A stretch of DNA of 18,186 nucleotides from an uncultured Prevotellaceae bacterium (GCA_946644025.1 CAMPCG010000025.1:1-18186), one strand, 5' to 3'. Counted from the stretch's first letter, positions 1 to 9,875 are shown. Made by a program: numbers and translations. Notes: generated by a model not told the origin, from the sequence alone.

Positions 1-20
1 CAGAGGAAAGTGGCACTTAT

Positions 21-72
21 CTCTACAAGCAAGCATGAATAGTGCGTCTCATCCGCACTAATTCTTGTAGAG
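21..72. repeat. Nested inverted repeat in the leader
   Basis: The outer arms are CTCTACAAG (21-29) and CTTGTAGAG (64-72), a perfect 9-bp pair. Inside them TAGTGCG (40-46) pairs with CGCACTA (54-60) around a 7-base loop. The two stems are separated by unequal arms (10 bases on the left, 3 on the right). No T-run follows on either strand, so it does not look like an ordinary intrinsic terminator. It could be an mRNA structure at the end of an upstream gene, a regulator site or a dispersed repeat. The pairing is seen directly; the role is unknown. Confidence 0.6.
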
Positions 73-74
73 CC

Positions 75-119
75 AAATTATCTATACATAAGAGATTAAT
101 AGAAATTATCTATACATAA
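75..119. repeat. Two copies of a 17-bp direct repeat, possible operator
   Basis: AAATTATCTATACATAA occurs exactly at 75-91 and again at 103-119, a period of 28 bp. The second copy ends 27 bp before the start codon at 147. Two identical AT-rich sites just upstream of a gene suggest binding of a regulator, or a promoter duplication, but no known motif is recognised. Confidence 0.55.
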
Positions 120-146
120 CACTATTCTTTAACCAACCATTCAATT

Positions 147-3100
147 ATGGAAACAAAAAAACTATTGTTCAATTGGCGTAACGTTCCGATAGGGACGCTG
201 ACACCGTGCCTCGGACGGGCATTGCGGCGCTGCCTGGCAGCACTGCTGCTACTCGTCCTGGCGCAAGGGGCGTGGGCAGGAGTGCAAGAACCACGCATCG
301 AGAACTTCTCCAAATCGGTGTCGATTGACGGGAAGCTCCATTATTCGTTCAACGTGCTCTTCTTCAGGGACACACGCAACAACTACTTCTGGCGCGGCGA
401 CAACGTCGGCGGCACCGGTAAGACAGTGCTGAAGATTGATGGAAATACCATCTGCTCGTTCAAGGAATTGCTCTCCGGCTACTACACAGTTGGCAGCAAT
501 AAAGATGATGAAGCCGATAACTTTGTACAGAAATACGACGGCTTAGTCGTCACGAAGGAGTATAATATCAGCGGCGTGACAAATGTCTACGTCTCTGCCA
601 TCAACCCTTGCTATGGCTCGGGTGACAAGGATAACTATTGGATTACCATCGACATAGCCTTTGAGCGCAATTTCGTTGGCAAGCAGTGGGCCATAGGCTG
701 GTCGGGCTACTGGAACTACGACAACGGCAGCGGCAAGCAAGTCGACCAGACGCTCTTCACCACCGACAAGCCCACAGTGACGATGCCCACCATCACGAGC
801 AGCAACTTCTCACGCTCTTCCAACAAGAAGATCAAGCTCAACTACCCGTCGGCTACGGGCTACTCCGGCTGGTCCACACAGGCCATTATGTACAAGTCGG
901 ACTGCACCAACAAGTGGATGGATCCCACCAGCAATGCCTACGGCACGCTGACAGGTACTGGCGAGTTCGCCGTCGACGACAACTACACGCCGGTGACCAT
1001 CTACCCGCGCTTCGAGTACTTCAAGAACGCCAACCCCGCCAGCGCCGGCAGTGGATCCAAGGTCATACGCTTCGACAAGGACTACGGTGTCATCACCATC
1101 CCCGGACAGCCGCGTCCCAAGAACATTCTGGTGTCCGGCTCCAACAGCTACAGCAAGAGGGTGACCATCAGTTGGGAGCGCGATGCCTATGACAGCAACA
1201 CGGCCACCAACGGCAAGTGGATTATCTATCGCAAGATAACCGGCAACCCCTCGTCGCAGGTAAAGTTGGGCGAGACGGCCAACGGCACTAATTCCTATAC
1301 CGACACCAGCGGCGACCTCGCATACGGCACCTACTACACCTATACCGTGTGCTACCAGCCTAATGGATGGACCATCAGCAGCGAGGGCGATGCGGAAGGG
1401 CTCAACGGGTATGTCCGCTACAAGCTGGAGCGCGACTTCGCCTTCTCCAACCTCTCGACTTCTGTGGCCGACGGCAAGATCACCTTCTCGTGGAGCCACA
1501 GCGCCATTCAGGATGCCAGCACAGCGAACACCTATAAGCTTTACGTGCAGCGCAGTGACGACGGCGGCACAACATGGACCGACCTGCGCACCGACAACAT
1601 CACCAGCTCATCGACAACGAGCGGCAGCTACACCGATGCCAATGTTAAGACGCACAAGCCTTACATGTATCGCCTGAAGATCAACGTGCAGGACCAGGAC
1701 ACCTACAGTACCGTGGAGACGGCCACCGTGACCACCGGCTCCAACCTGACGGGCTTCACCGCCTCGCGTGGCGCCTACAGCACGTCGGTGAAGCTGGCCT
1801 GGACGGTGAACCAGATAGGCACCGACCCTACCTACTTCACCCTGCAGCGCCGACCCTTGGGCAGCACCAACGAGTCGCTCTGGGCCGAAATCTACACCAC
1901 CAGCGGCACGGCGAGCAACTACAGCTACGACGACAACACCGCGCAGCCCGGCTCGTTCAACGAGTACAGGCTGAAGATATTCGACATCTACAACGGCACG
2001 CGCTATGAGGGCACGGCGAAGAAGACCGACGGCTTCTGCCTCTCCACAGGCGTGGTCAGTGGACGCATCACCTACGGCTCAGGCACGGCAGTCGAAGGGG
2101 CGAAGGTGACGCTGAAATCGACCAATGCCGACGGCAACGTGGTGAAGAGCAACCGCTCCATCAAGTTTGACGCCAGCGCTGGGGAGGGCATGAAATGCAG
2201 CCTTAGCCAGGACGAGCTGACGAACATCTTCGGCGGAGACTTCACCGTGCAGATGTGGGTGAACCCCGACACGCTGAACAACATGAACAGCGGAGCCAAC
2301 AAGATATTGTTCGACGTAGTGAACACGTTCTCTATCTATCTGATGAAGTCGGGCGACGGAACATTCCTGATCAAGAACTATATTGATGGCACCAACAGGT
2401 GGAACAAAAATAATATCATTCCCGGTGGCCAGTGGACCCACCTGTCGTTCGTTTATTCCAACGGCGTGCTGAAGATAATGGCGCGCCAGAGCGAGCAGCA
2501 ATGGCTGCGCAATTACACAATGACCGGCCATTCTGTCAATACCGCCAATCTGTCCAACGCCGACGGCTTTGTGCTGGGCAACTCAGGAGCGATGAACTTT
2601 GGAGAGCGTTTCTCCGGCTATGTGGACGAGCTGCGCATCTTCAACCGCGCACTTACCGACGACGAGATTGTAAAGAACTTCAACCACACGCTCAATGGCT
2701 CGGAAGAGGGTCTGCAGGCCTACTACACCTTCGACGAGGGCATAGAGAACCAGACCATCGCCTACGACTTCAGCAAGCAGAACGGCCTGAGCAACGGCCA
2801 CCACGCGCTGGCCAACGTGGCCGCCAAGAGCGAGCAGAACGTGGTGCCCAGCGACAATCAGCTGAGCCTGATGACCTACACCGACCAGGACGGCAACTAC
2901 ATGCTGCGAGGAATACCCTTCCAGGGCGAGGGCACCAGCTACACCATCACCCCCACGCTGGGCGTCCACCGCTTCAACCCCAACAACGAGAGCCGCTTCT
3001 TCAACCTCAACTCCCTCTCTTACAGCGGCGTGAACTTCGAGGACGTCTCTTCCTTCCCCGTCAGCGGCCGCGTGGTCTACGACGGGACCAACATCCCCGT

Positions 3101-6100
3101 CGAGGATGTCCTGGTCTATGTCGACGGCAACCTGGCCGCCCGTGACGGCGAGGCCATCAAGACCAACGCCGACGGTGAGTTCAGCGTCGACGTCCCCATC
3201 GGCGACCACTTCCTGCAGGTGAAGAAGAGCGGCCACGTCTTTGCCGGCAACGGCCGCTTCCCCGCCGACCCCGACAGCGTGGGCACCCGCTTCACGTTCG
3301 AGGCCGAGCAGCGCGGCCTCACCTTCCACGACAGCACGCGCGTCGTCGTCGCCGGTCGTGTGGCCGGTGGCGACATACAGTATGCCAAGCCCCTGGGCAT
3401 GCGCCAGAGCGTCGCCAACATCGGCAAGGCCCGTCTCACGCTCACCTACGCCAACAGCGAGAAATACTTCATCAACGCCACCGAGCAGGGCACGCCCGTC
3501 AGCTGGGACAACAACACCGCCAGTCAGCGCGACTTCGACGCCCCCGACAACATGGGCAGCAAGGCCTACGTGGCAAAAGGTGCCAACAAGGTGACCATCG
3601 AGACCGACGGCGAGACGGGCGAGTGGGTGGCCGAGCTGCTGCCGCTGAAGTACACCGTGGAGAGCGTCGAGATACCGTCTAACAAGGACATCACCTTCAG
3701 CAACCTCCCCGACATCGACGCCACCAACCCCACGCGCGTGCTCACCGACACGCTGGCCGGCAGCGACGAGAAGTTCCAGTATGTGGCCAGCGCCAAGATA
3801 GCGTATAAGAGCAAGAGCATCATCGACCTCACGGAGAACGCCGACGGCGGCTTCGGCGACAGGAGCCTACGCGTAAAAGGGCTCGACGGCAAGGAGGCCG
3901 ACGTCGACCTCTACACCACGGCCGACGGCGCCGTCAGCTACACCTTCGGCTACCCCGTCTATCAGGAGATGGGCATCTACACCTACCATCTCCATGCCTA
4001 CGAGCGCTATGAGAACCGCGACGTGACGCCGGCCCTCGAAGACCTCGTGCCCCTGGCCGAGAAGCAGGTGAAGATTGAGAACCAGTATGCCACGGGCGTC
4101 ATGGTGAGCCTGGCCGACGGCTCCATCGTCGAGGGCAACGAGAAGGAGTTCACCCTCGACTCCCTGGGCTGCCTCTCGTATACCTTCACGGCTGGCCTGC
4201 CCAACATCCAGGCGCCCTTCACCCGTGGGCTGTCGATAGCCTTCGAGAACGGCGGCACCTGGCTCAGCTGGGAGGGCAACGCCACGTTCAAGGCCATCGT
4301 GCTGGGAGCCATCTCCACGGGCAACAACTTCACCACGCAGGCTCCCGACCAGGTGCTGATGGTGCTGCGCGACCCGCCCGGCACCGGCTCCAGCATCACC
4401 TATTCGAAGGGCACCTCTCACACCGAGGAGGGCACGCTGAGCATCAGAGCCAAGGCGGGCGGCTCCTTTGAGTACTTCACCAACGGCGCCATACAGATAA
4501 AGACGGCCAACGGCGTCGGCGTGGCCGTCATCACCGAGAGCACCGTCAGCGGACAGACAGGCGGCTCGCTGGAGACGAGCGCCACCGTGGGCACAAACAA
4601 TTCGTGGGCGCACACCACCGTGCTCAACGAGGACATCACGACGAGCGCAGAGCCCGACTTCGTGGGAGCCCCCGGCGACCTGTTCATCGGCGTGTCGAAG
4701 AACACCATCTTCGGCGCATGCCATGTCGTCAAGGTGAAGAAGAACGAGGTGAGCGGCAGCTACGAGCTGGCGATGGAGGACGGCTTCAGCGCCGGCGAGC
4801 AGTTCGGCACCACCTTCATGCACACACAGCACTACATTGAGAACCGGCTCATCCCCGACTATGAGAAGCTGCGCGACAGCCTCCTCATCGTCGTCGCCGA
4901 CCCCACCACCGTGGCACATCCCGCCAAGGGTGAGAACCCGCTCTACGTGACCACGCTTCAGAAGACCGACGAGAAGTTCGGAACGAACAACAGCGACAAG
5001 ACGGTATGGGGCAGCGCGGCCAAGGAGATGGCGAAGGGAACAGATGCCGACGGCATCTTCCGCGGCCCGTCGTACTGGATGATTCTGCCAGAAGACTGGA
5101 AGACGTCAGGAGAAATCTATCAGGACATGGTGCAGTTCTACAACGAACAGATCAAGGGCTGGCGCAAGCAGCTGGCACGTAATGAGGAAGCGAAGGTGCT
5201 GGCCATCAAGAACCGCGACGAGTATCTCATCGACAACTACACCATAGACGCCGGCGGAGCCCTCACACGCACCACCGAGGTGACGGACGTGGACAGCCAC
5301 TCGTTCGAGAACACGGAGGAGATTAACGCCGTGTTCTCCGATTCCGGTAAGTTAGACCAGGACGGCAACGGCTTTGAGATGAAGATTGAAATCTATAGCA
5401 ACTATTCTGCCTCCACGACCTACGTGAATACCGACGAGAAGACGACCGGCTTCAGCTTCACGATTGCTGAGAGCGGCGACGACGACTATCTGTCGGTCGA
5501 CGTGTTCAACGCTCCCGACAACTACGGCCCCATCTTCTACACTCGTGGCGGCGCCACCAGCTGCCCCTACGAGGACGAGATTCAGACGAAGTACTACGAG
5601 CCTGGCACCGTCATCTCAGAGAAGACTGTTCAGATTGAGAAGCCCGAGATTGAGGCTGCCTCTCAGCTCATCACCGGCATACCCGCCGGCGGCACAGGCA
5701 CCTTCAAGGTCTATCTGCGCAACAACAGTGACACTGGCGAGGACGTATGGTACAACCTGAACGTGGTCGACACGTCGAACCCCGACGGACTGATTGTCAA
5801 GATGGACGGTGTGAACATCAACAAGGGCCGTACCATCCTGGTGCCCTCCGGCGAGACCATGACGAAGACGTTCACCGTGGAGCAGTCGAACCCCGACGTC
5901 CTGAACTACGAGGACATCATGCTCCGCATATCGTCAACCTGCCAGGCCGATAACACGGGCGTGTTCCCGGAGATTGCCGACACGACGATGGTTTCGTTTT
6001 TCTTCCAGCCCACTTGCTCTGATGTGCAGCTGGCTGCTACCCACAGCCTTGTCAACACCGACACCGAGACGGCGCAGACACTGTCCATCAGCGGCTACAA

Positions 6101-9100
6101 CTACTCGATGGCCTCTCTGACGGGCATCCGACTGCAGTACAAGGGTCAGAACGATGCTAACTTCAAGACCCTTCAGGAATACACCAAGGACGAGGAGAAG
6201 GTGGCCCATGATGCGAACCTGCTTCTGCTTCCAGCCCTCGAGGGAACGAGCAAGCTGAACTATGTTATCGACCTTCGTCAGAGCGACTTCAGCGACCAGA
6301 CCTACGTGTTCCGCGCCATCACGGTTTGCGACCAGGGCGGTGTTGAGGTGAACAACGAGAGCCAGGAGCTGACCATCGTCCGCGACATGGCCCGACCACA
6401 GCTCATGGCAACACCTTCGCCAGCGAGCGGCATCCTGAGCAGCGGCGACGACCTCACCATCACCTTCAACGAGGACATCAAAAGCGGCATCCTGTCGAAG
6501 ACCACTAACTTCGACGTAGTGGGCGTTCTGAACGAGAGCGAGGTGGCTCATGACGTTGCCCTGAGCCTGACAGGCGAGAACGCCGCCAAGACCGAGGGTA
6601 CAATAGACCTGAGCGGCAAGTCGTTCAGCGCCAGCCTGTGGGTGAACTACAGCACCGACGGCCGTCTGCTGATGCATGGCACCAAGGATCAGAACTTCAC
6701 CGTCGCCATAGAGGGCGGCAAGCTCGTGGCAGCCGTTAACGGCACCAAGGCCACCTCTTCGGCCACCCTGCCTGCTGGCAAGTGGATGTACCTGAACGTG
6801 AGCTACGACGCTGAGAACAACACGGTCAGCGCCGGCTACGCCAAGGATGCCGAGACCGTCTCGCTGCTGTCTAACGCCGAGCTGCCCGCCTACGAGGGCA
6901 ACGGCCCCGTCAGCGTTGGCGGTGAGAACCTGACCGCCAAGGTACAGGAGCTGGCCTTCTGGAACAGCGCCCGCTCCATGGCCGAGGCCCAGGCCGACAT
7001 GTACACCACGAAAAGCCAATTCACCAACGGCCTCATCGGCTACTGGCAGCTGAACGAGGGTCACGGTGACGTGGCCACCGACCGTGCCCGCAGCCGCAAC
7101 ATGACGCTGCCCGGCACAAACGCCTGGTGGATAAACGGCGACAACTATGCGCTGACACTCGACGGCACGAAGGCTGCTGCCCTCAACATCGGCGCACTGA
7201 ACACCACGGCCTCGGAGGACTACCTCATCGAGGCTTGGTTCAAGGCCGACAAGAGCAACACCACCACCGCTTCCATCCTCAGCTCGCAGGTCATGGACCT
7301 GCGCCTCAACGCTAATGGCAAGATGGAGCTCGCCCTCGGCGGTTCTCCCGTCGAGGTGATGAGCACCGACCTGCGCGACGGTCAGTGGCACCATGTGGCC
7401 GTGAACGTGTTGAAGAGCACCAACGGCAGCGGCATCATCTACGTCGACGGACAGCAGCGCAAGCAGCTCGCCAGCTCGGCCATGCCCGCCCTCTACGGCG
7501 ACAGGCTGATGCTGGGCAGCCACCGCACCAGCCTCGACGGGCAGGGGCTCTACACCTACGACCAGATGCTGAAGGGTGCCATCGACGAGGTGCGCATCTG
7601 GAAGGGACGCCGCACGGCCGACGTCATCAGGAACACGATGCATCAGCGCGTAAAGACCGACGAGACGGGTCTCGTGGCCTACTACCCAATGGAGAGTTTC
7701 GTCCTCGACTCGTACAACCAGCTCGTATCAACCGCTACGTTGTCTGACGTCACAGAGAAGCAGGCCGGAAACATCGCCTTCTACACCGAGGGCGCCGCTA
7801 CCACCACAGGCACCGCCAGCAAGGACAACACTGCTGCCCTGAAGCCCGCACCGACCATGGAGAGCGTGCAGTTCTCCTTCGTGGCCAGCGAGCGACAGAT
7901 CAAGGTGAACCTCGAGGAACAGCCCGCCAAGATAGAGGGATGCAACATCTACATCACCGCCAAGAACGTGAGGGACATCAACGGCAACGCCGCCCTGCCC
8001 ATCACCTGGAGCGTCTTCGTGCAGCAGAACAACCTGCGCTGGCAGGAGAACGACATCGCCGTGACAAAGACAGACACCGAGGATGCTCAGTTCACCGCTA
8101 CCATCGAGAACCGCGGCTCGCAGAGCGAGTCCTGGAGCCTAAGCGGTCTGCCCACATGGCTGAGCGCCAACGTGGAGGGAGGTACGCTGTCGCCGCTGAC
8201 GACTGGTAAGCTGACGTTCACCGTGGCCGATGTCTTACCCATCGGCACCTACGAGACGACCGTCTACCTGACGGGTTCGCAGAGCATTGCCGCACCGCTC
8301 TTCATCACCGTGACCTGTGAGGGTGACGCACCGCTGTGGAATGCAGTACTCGGTGAGACGACGATGACCATCGTGGGCACCCTGAACATCGACGGAGTGC
8401 AGAGCAGCGACACGAAGGACCTGGTGGCCGCCTTCAGGGGCACCGAATGTGTCGGCGTAGCCAGTCCGAAGTACTTCAGCCGCTATGACAGCTACATGGT
8501 GATGCTCAACATCTACGGCAAGGACGAGGCTGAGCTGACCTACAAGGCCTACGACGCCTCGACGGGCACCATCTATCCATCGGTCAACGTGAGCAACGAG
8601 AGCGCCTTCACGTTCGTCTCCGACAAGGCCATCGGCTCTTTCACCGAGCCCGTGGTGTTCGCTCCGCTGAACGAGATTGAGCAAGACCTGAGCCACGATA
8701 AGGCTTCGTGGAAGTGGTTCTCGCTCTACGTACAGCCCAAGACGAACGACGTAAGCGTGGTGTTCAAGGACGCCAAGGACGCCATCAACACCATCACCGA
8801 CGGACAGAACTCGCTGATTAACTGGATGGGCGGCCTGAAGAGCTTCGCCTACGACAAGATGTACAAGCTGAACTCCGCCGAGCCCTACGAGGAGACCCTC
8901 ATCGGTGAGCCTGTGAACTATGCCGAGACAGACATCACGCTGAAGAGCGGCTGGACGTGGATTGGCTATCCCTGCCAGGCTACGAACTCGCTCGACGCCG
9001 CCTTCGCCAGCGTGGCACAGGAGGGCGACCTGGTGAAGAACCAGACGAGCTTCTCGTGCTACACGGAGGGTGAGTGGGTAGGTCTGCTGAAAGCACTGGT

Positions 9101-9728
9101 TCCCGGCGACGGCTACATGTATAGCAATAGCGGCGCGGCCAAGACCTTCAACTACCCGAAGCCCATTGTCAGCGGACGCAGGAACGCACCTCGCCGCATG
9201 GATAGCTCCGCTCAATCGTCACCGCTCACCAGCCTGTTCGAGGACAACATGACCATGATTGCCGTGGTGAAGAATGGCAACGAAGTGGTTGCCGATGCCC
9301 AGGTGAGCGTCTATGCCGGCACCGAGCTGCGCGGACGCTCTACTGAGGCCGTGAGCAACGACCGCCACTTCCTGACCATCGGCGGAGAAGGCGGACAGGA
9401 CGATGTGCTGACCTTCGTCGTAAAGACTGAGGACGGAGAGTTCATGCTTGCCCAGACCGAGGCCTTCCAGACCAACGCCATGCTGGGCACGATGGCTCAG
9501 CCCTACGAGTTACAGCTCGGCGAGGCTACCGGCATTGATATGACTTTGTTCAAGGGTCAGATCAAGGGCATCCAGCTTTATGATGCCAGCGGACGACTCG
9601 TGCGCAGTGTCGACAGCCCGACACGCCTCCTGACTAAGAAAGACCTGAAGGCTATGCCATCGGGTGTATACTACCAACAGGTGATCTTCAAGAACGGACT
9701 CACACAGGTGCAGAAGCTGATGAGATAA
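147..9728 (+). CDS. Giant T9SS-exported surface protein with LamG, Fn3-like, BACON-like and type A sorting domains
   Basis: This 3193-residue protein is predicted to cross the inner membrane by Sec and the outer membrane by T9SS, and to end up on or outside the cell surface. The signal peptide has a long basic n-region, a hydrophobic core LAALLLLVLAQ and likely cleavage after AWA (residue 44). Three Fn3-like repeats follow (about 325-625). A carboxypeptidase-regulatory-like domain begins near 633, is interrupted by a LamG jellyroll (about 670-880) and resumes near 911. A second such domain starts near 970. The middle (about 1050-2080) is long and family-specific, with an RDPPG motif. A Big_5-like Ig domain (2082-2135 and 2567-2628) encloses two LamG domains (about 2147-2325 and 2335-2530). 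A BACON-like domain lies at about 2629-2725, then a module with WKWFSLYVQP and GWTWIGYP. The last ~63 residues are a type A sorting domain containing YDASGRLV and PSGVYY. LamG and BACON folds often bind glycans or host ligands, but the ligand here is unknown. No catalytic domain is recognised. ATG 147 is the only start that keeps the whole signal peptide. Confidence 0.93.
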   Translation: METKKLLFNWRNVPIGTLTPCLGRALRRCLAALLLLVLAQGAWAGVQEPRIENFSKSVSIDGKLHYSFNVLFFRDTRNNYFWRGDNVGGTGKTVLKIDGNTICSFKELLSGYYTVGSNKDDEADNFVQKYDGLVVTKEYNISGVTNVYVSAINPCYGSGDKDNYWITIDIAFERNFVGKQWAIGWSGYWNYDNGSGKQVDQTLFTTDKPTVTMPTITSSNFSRSSNKKIKLNYPSATGYSGWSTQAIMYKSDCTNKWMDPTSNAYGTLTGTGEFAVDDNYTPVTIYPRFEYFKNANPASAGSGSKVIRFDKDYGVITIPGQPRPKNILVSGSNSYSKRVTISWERDAYDSNTATNGKWIIYRKITGNPSSQVKLGETANGTNSYTDTSGDLAYGTYYTYTVCYQPNGWTISSEGDAEGLNGYVRYKLERDFAFSNLSTSVADGKITFSWSHSAIQDASTANTYKLYVQRSDDGGTTWTDLRTDNITSSSTTSGSYTDANVKTHKPYMYRLKINVQDQDTYSTVETATVTTGSNLTGFTASRGAYSTSVKLAWTVNQIGTDPTYFTLQRRPLGSTNESLWAEIYTTSGTASNYSYDDNTAQPGSFNEYRLKIFDIYNGTRYEGTAKKTDGFCLSTGVVSGRITYGSGTAVEGAKVTLKSTNADGNVVKSNRSIKFDASAGEGMKCSLSQDELTNIFGGDFTVQMWVNPDTLNNMNSGANKILFDVVNTFSIYLMKSGDGTFLIKNYIDGTNRWNKNNIIPGGQWTHLSFVYSNGVLKIMARQSEQQWLRNYTMTGHSVNTANLSNADGFVLGNSGAMNFGERFSGYVDELRIFNRALTDDEIVKNFNHTLNGSEEGLQAYYTFDEGIENQTIAYDFSKQNGLSNGHHALANVAAKSEQNVVPSDNQLSLMTYTDQDGNYMLRGIPFQGEGTSYTITPTLGVHRFNPNNESRFFNLNSLSYSGVNFEDVSSFPVSGRVVYDGTNIPVEDVLVYVDGNLAARDGEAIKTNADGEFSVDVPIGDHFLQVKKSGHVFAGNGRFPADPDSVGTRFTFEAEQRGLTFHDSTRVVVAGRVAGGDIQYAKPLGMRQSVANIGKARLTLTYANSEKYFINATEQGTPVSWDNNTASQRDFDAPDNMGSKAYVAKGANKVTIETDGETGEWVAELLPLKYTVESVEIPSNKDITFSNLPDIDATNPTRVLTDTLAGSDEKFQYVASAKIAYKSKSIIDLTENADGGFGDRSLRVKGLDGKEADVDLYTTADGAVSYTFGYPVYQEMGIYTYHLHAYERYENRDVTPALEDLVPLAEKQVKIENQYATGVMVSLADGSIVEGNEKEFTLDSLGCLSYTFTAGLPNIQAPFTRGLSIAFENGGTWLSWEGNATFKAIVLGAISTGNNFTTQAPDQVLMVLRDPPGTGSSITYSKGTSHTEEGTLSIRAKAGGSFEYFTNGAIQIKTANGVGVAVITESTVSGQTGGSLETSATVGTNNSWAHTTVLNEDITTSAEPDFVGAPGDLFIGVSKNTIFGACHVVKVKKNEVSGSYELAMEDGFSAGEQFGTTFMHTQHYIENRLIPDYEKLRDSLLIVVADPTTVAHPAKGENPLYVTTLQKTDEKFGTNNSDKTVWGSAAKEMAKGTDADGIFRGPSYWMILPEDWKTSGEIYQDMVQFYNEQIKGWRKQLARNEEAKVLAIKNRDEYLIDNYTIDAGGALTRTTEVTDVDSHSFENTEEINAVFSDSGKLDQDGNGFEMKIEIYSNYSASTTYVNTDEKTTGFSFTIAESGDDDYLSVDVFNAPDNYGPIFYTRGGATSCPYEDEIQTKYYEPGTVISEKTVQIEKPEIEAASQLITGIPAGGTGTFKVYLRNNSDTGEDVWYNLNVVDTSNPDGLIVKMDGVNINKGRTILVPSGETMTKTFTVEQSNPDVLNYEDIMLRISSTCQADNTGVFPEIADTTMVSFFFQPTCSDVQLAATHSLVNTDTETAQTLSISGYNYSMASLTGIRLQYKGQNDANFKTLQEYTKDEEKVAHDANLLLLPALEGTSKLNYVIDLRQSDFSDQTYVFRAITVCDQGGVEVNNESQELTIVRDMARPQLMATPSPASGILSSGDDLTITFNEDIKSGILSKTTNFDVVGVLNESEVAHDVALSLTGENAAKTEGTIDLSGKSFSASLWVNYSTDGRLLMHGTKDQNFTVAIEGGKLVAAVNGTKATSSATLPAGKWMYLNVSYDAENNTVSAGYAKDAETVSLLSNAELPAYEGNGPVSVGGENLTAKVQELAFWNSARSMAEAQADMYTTKSQFTNGLIGYWQLNEGHGDVATDRARSRNMTLPGTNAWWINGDNYALTLDGTKAAALNIGALNTTASEDYLIEAWFKADKSNTTTASILSSQVMDLRLNANGKMELALGGSPVEVMSTDLRDGQWHHVAVNVLKSTNGSGIIYVDGQQRKQLASSAMPALYGDRLMLGSHRTSLDGQGLYTYDQMLKGAIDEVRIWKGRRTADVIRNTMHQRVKTDETGLVAYYPMESFVLDSYNQLVSTATLSDVTEKQAGNIAFYTEGAATTTGTASKDNTAALKPAPTMESVQFSFVASERQIKVNLEEQPAKIEGCNIYITAKNVRDINGNAALPITWSVFVQQNNLRWQENDIAVTKTDTEDAQFTATIENRGSQSESWSLSGLPTWLSANVEGGTLSPLTTGKLTFTVADVLPIGTYETTVYLTGSQSIAAPLFITVTCEGDAPLWNAVLGETTMTIVGTLNIDGVQSSDTKDLVAAFRGTECVGVASPKYFSRYDSYMVMLNIYGKDEAELTYKAYDASTGTIYPSVNVSNESAFTFVSDKAIGSFTEPVVFAPLNEIEQDLSHDKASWKWFSLYVQPKTNDVSVVFKDAKDAINTITDGQNSLINWMGGLKSFAYDKMYKLNSAEPYEETLIGEPVNYAETDITLKSGWTWIGYPCQATNSLDAAFASVAQEGDLVKNQTSFSCYTEGEWVGLLKALVPGDGYMYSNSGAAKTFNYPKPIVSGRRNAPRRMDSSAQSSPLTSLFEDNMTMIAVVKNGNEVVADAQVSVYAGTELRGRSTEAVSNDRHFLTIGGEGGQDDVLTFVVKTEDGEFMLAQTEAFQTNAMLGTMAQPYELQLGEATGIDMTLFKGQIKGIQLYDASGRLVRSVDSPTRLLTKKDLKAMPSGVYYQQVIFKNGLTQVQKLMR
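182..197. repeat. Palindrome inside the signal-peptide coding region
   Basis: CGTTCC (182-187) and GGGACG (192-197) form a 6-bp stem with one G-T wobble around the loop GATA. The + strand reads NVPIGT at residues 12-17, and the - strand reads VPIGT as well, so the element is open in both directions. It lies in the unusually long n-region of the signal peptide (about 29 residues before the hydrophobic core). Its placement suggests a small insertion tolerated by the signal peptide; this is an inference. Confidence 0.5.
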
Positions 9729-9748
9729 GTCGTATTGGCACTATATGA

Positions 9749-9788
9749 AAAATCCCCCGCCGCCCACAAAGAGGCTGCGGGGGATTTT
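9749..9788. terminator. Rho-independent terminator after the surface-protein gene
   Basis: AAAATCCCCCGC (9749-9760) pairs perfectly with GCGGGGGATTTT (9777-9788), a 12-bp stem with a 16-base loop. The GC core is flanked by A on the left and T on the right, so it could work in both directions. It starts 20 bases after the TAA at 9726-9728 and separates the surface-protein gene from sprA, which argues for separate transcription units. Confidence 0.88.
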
Positions 9789-9875
9789 ATGTTTCAAGTC
9801 CTTTTTCCCTTTCTGTGCAATAAAAGTTGGTTTCTGAGCGTTAAATAATCGTTGGGGGTATTGTTCTGCCCCTGC

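Larger units (their letters stand above)
1..146. other. AT-rich leader upstream of the giant surface-protein gene
   Basis: This stretch contrasts with the GC-rich genes that follow. It holds a nested inverted repeat (21-72) and a 17-bp direct repeat (75-119). The first bases are open in all three + frames for a few codons. The frame starting at base 3 reads EESGTYLYKQA and then TGA at 36-38, which would suit the end of an upstream gene, but twelve codons are too few to call. I see no convincing Bacteroidota promoter of the TTTG / TAnnTTTG type. The nearest match to the -7 element is TATTCTTTA at 123-131, with one extra base and no partner -33 box. The ATG at 147 has an A-rich context without a Shine-Dalgarno sequence, which is usual in this phylum. 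Confidence 0.5.

Noticed and set aside
21..72. Inverted repeat as an intrinsic terminator of an upstream gene
   Set aside because: No T-run follows on either strand and the nested stems have unequal spacers, unlike the clear terminator at 9749-9788.
2281..2440. AT-richer patch in the first LamG domain as recent horizontal transfer
   Set aside because: The patch is short, the frame and domain continue without a break, and local codon variation is enough to explain it.
5934..7643. 569-codon open frame on the - strand opposite the surface-protein gene
   Set aside because: It is antisense to a clear domain-bearing gene. It is Val/Ala/His/Gly-rich without recognisable domains, as expected from the complement of GC-rich codons.
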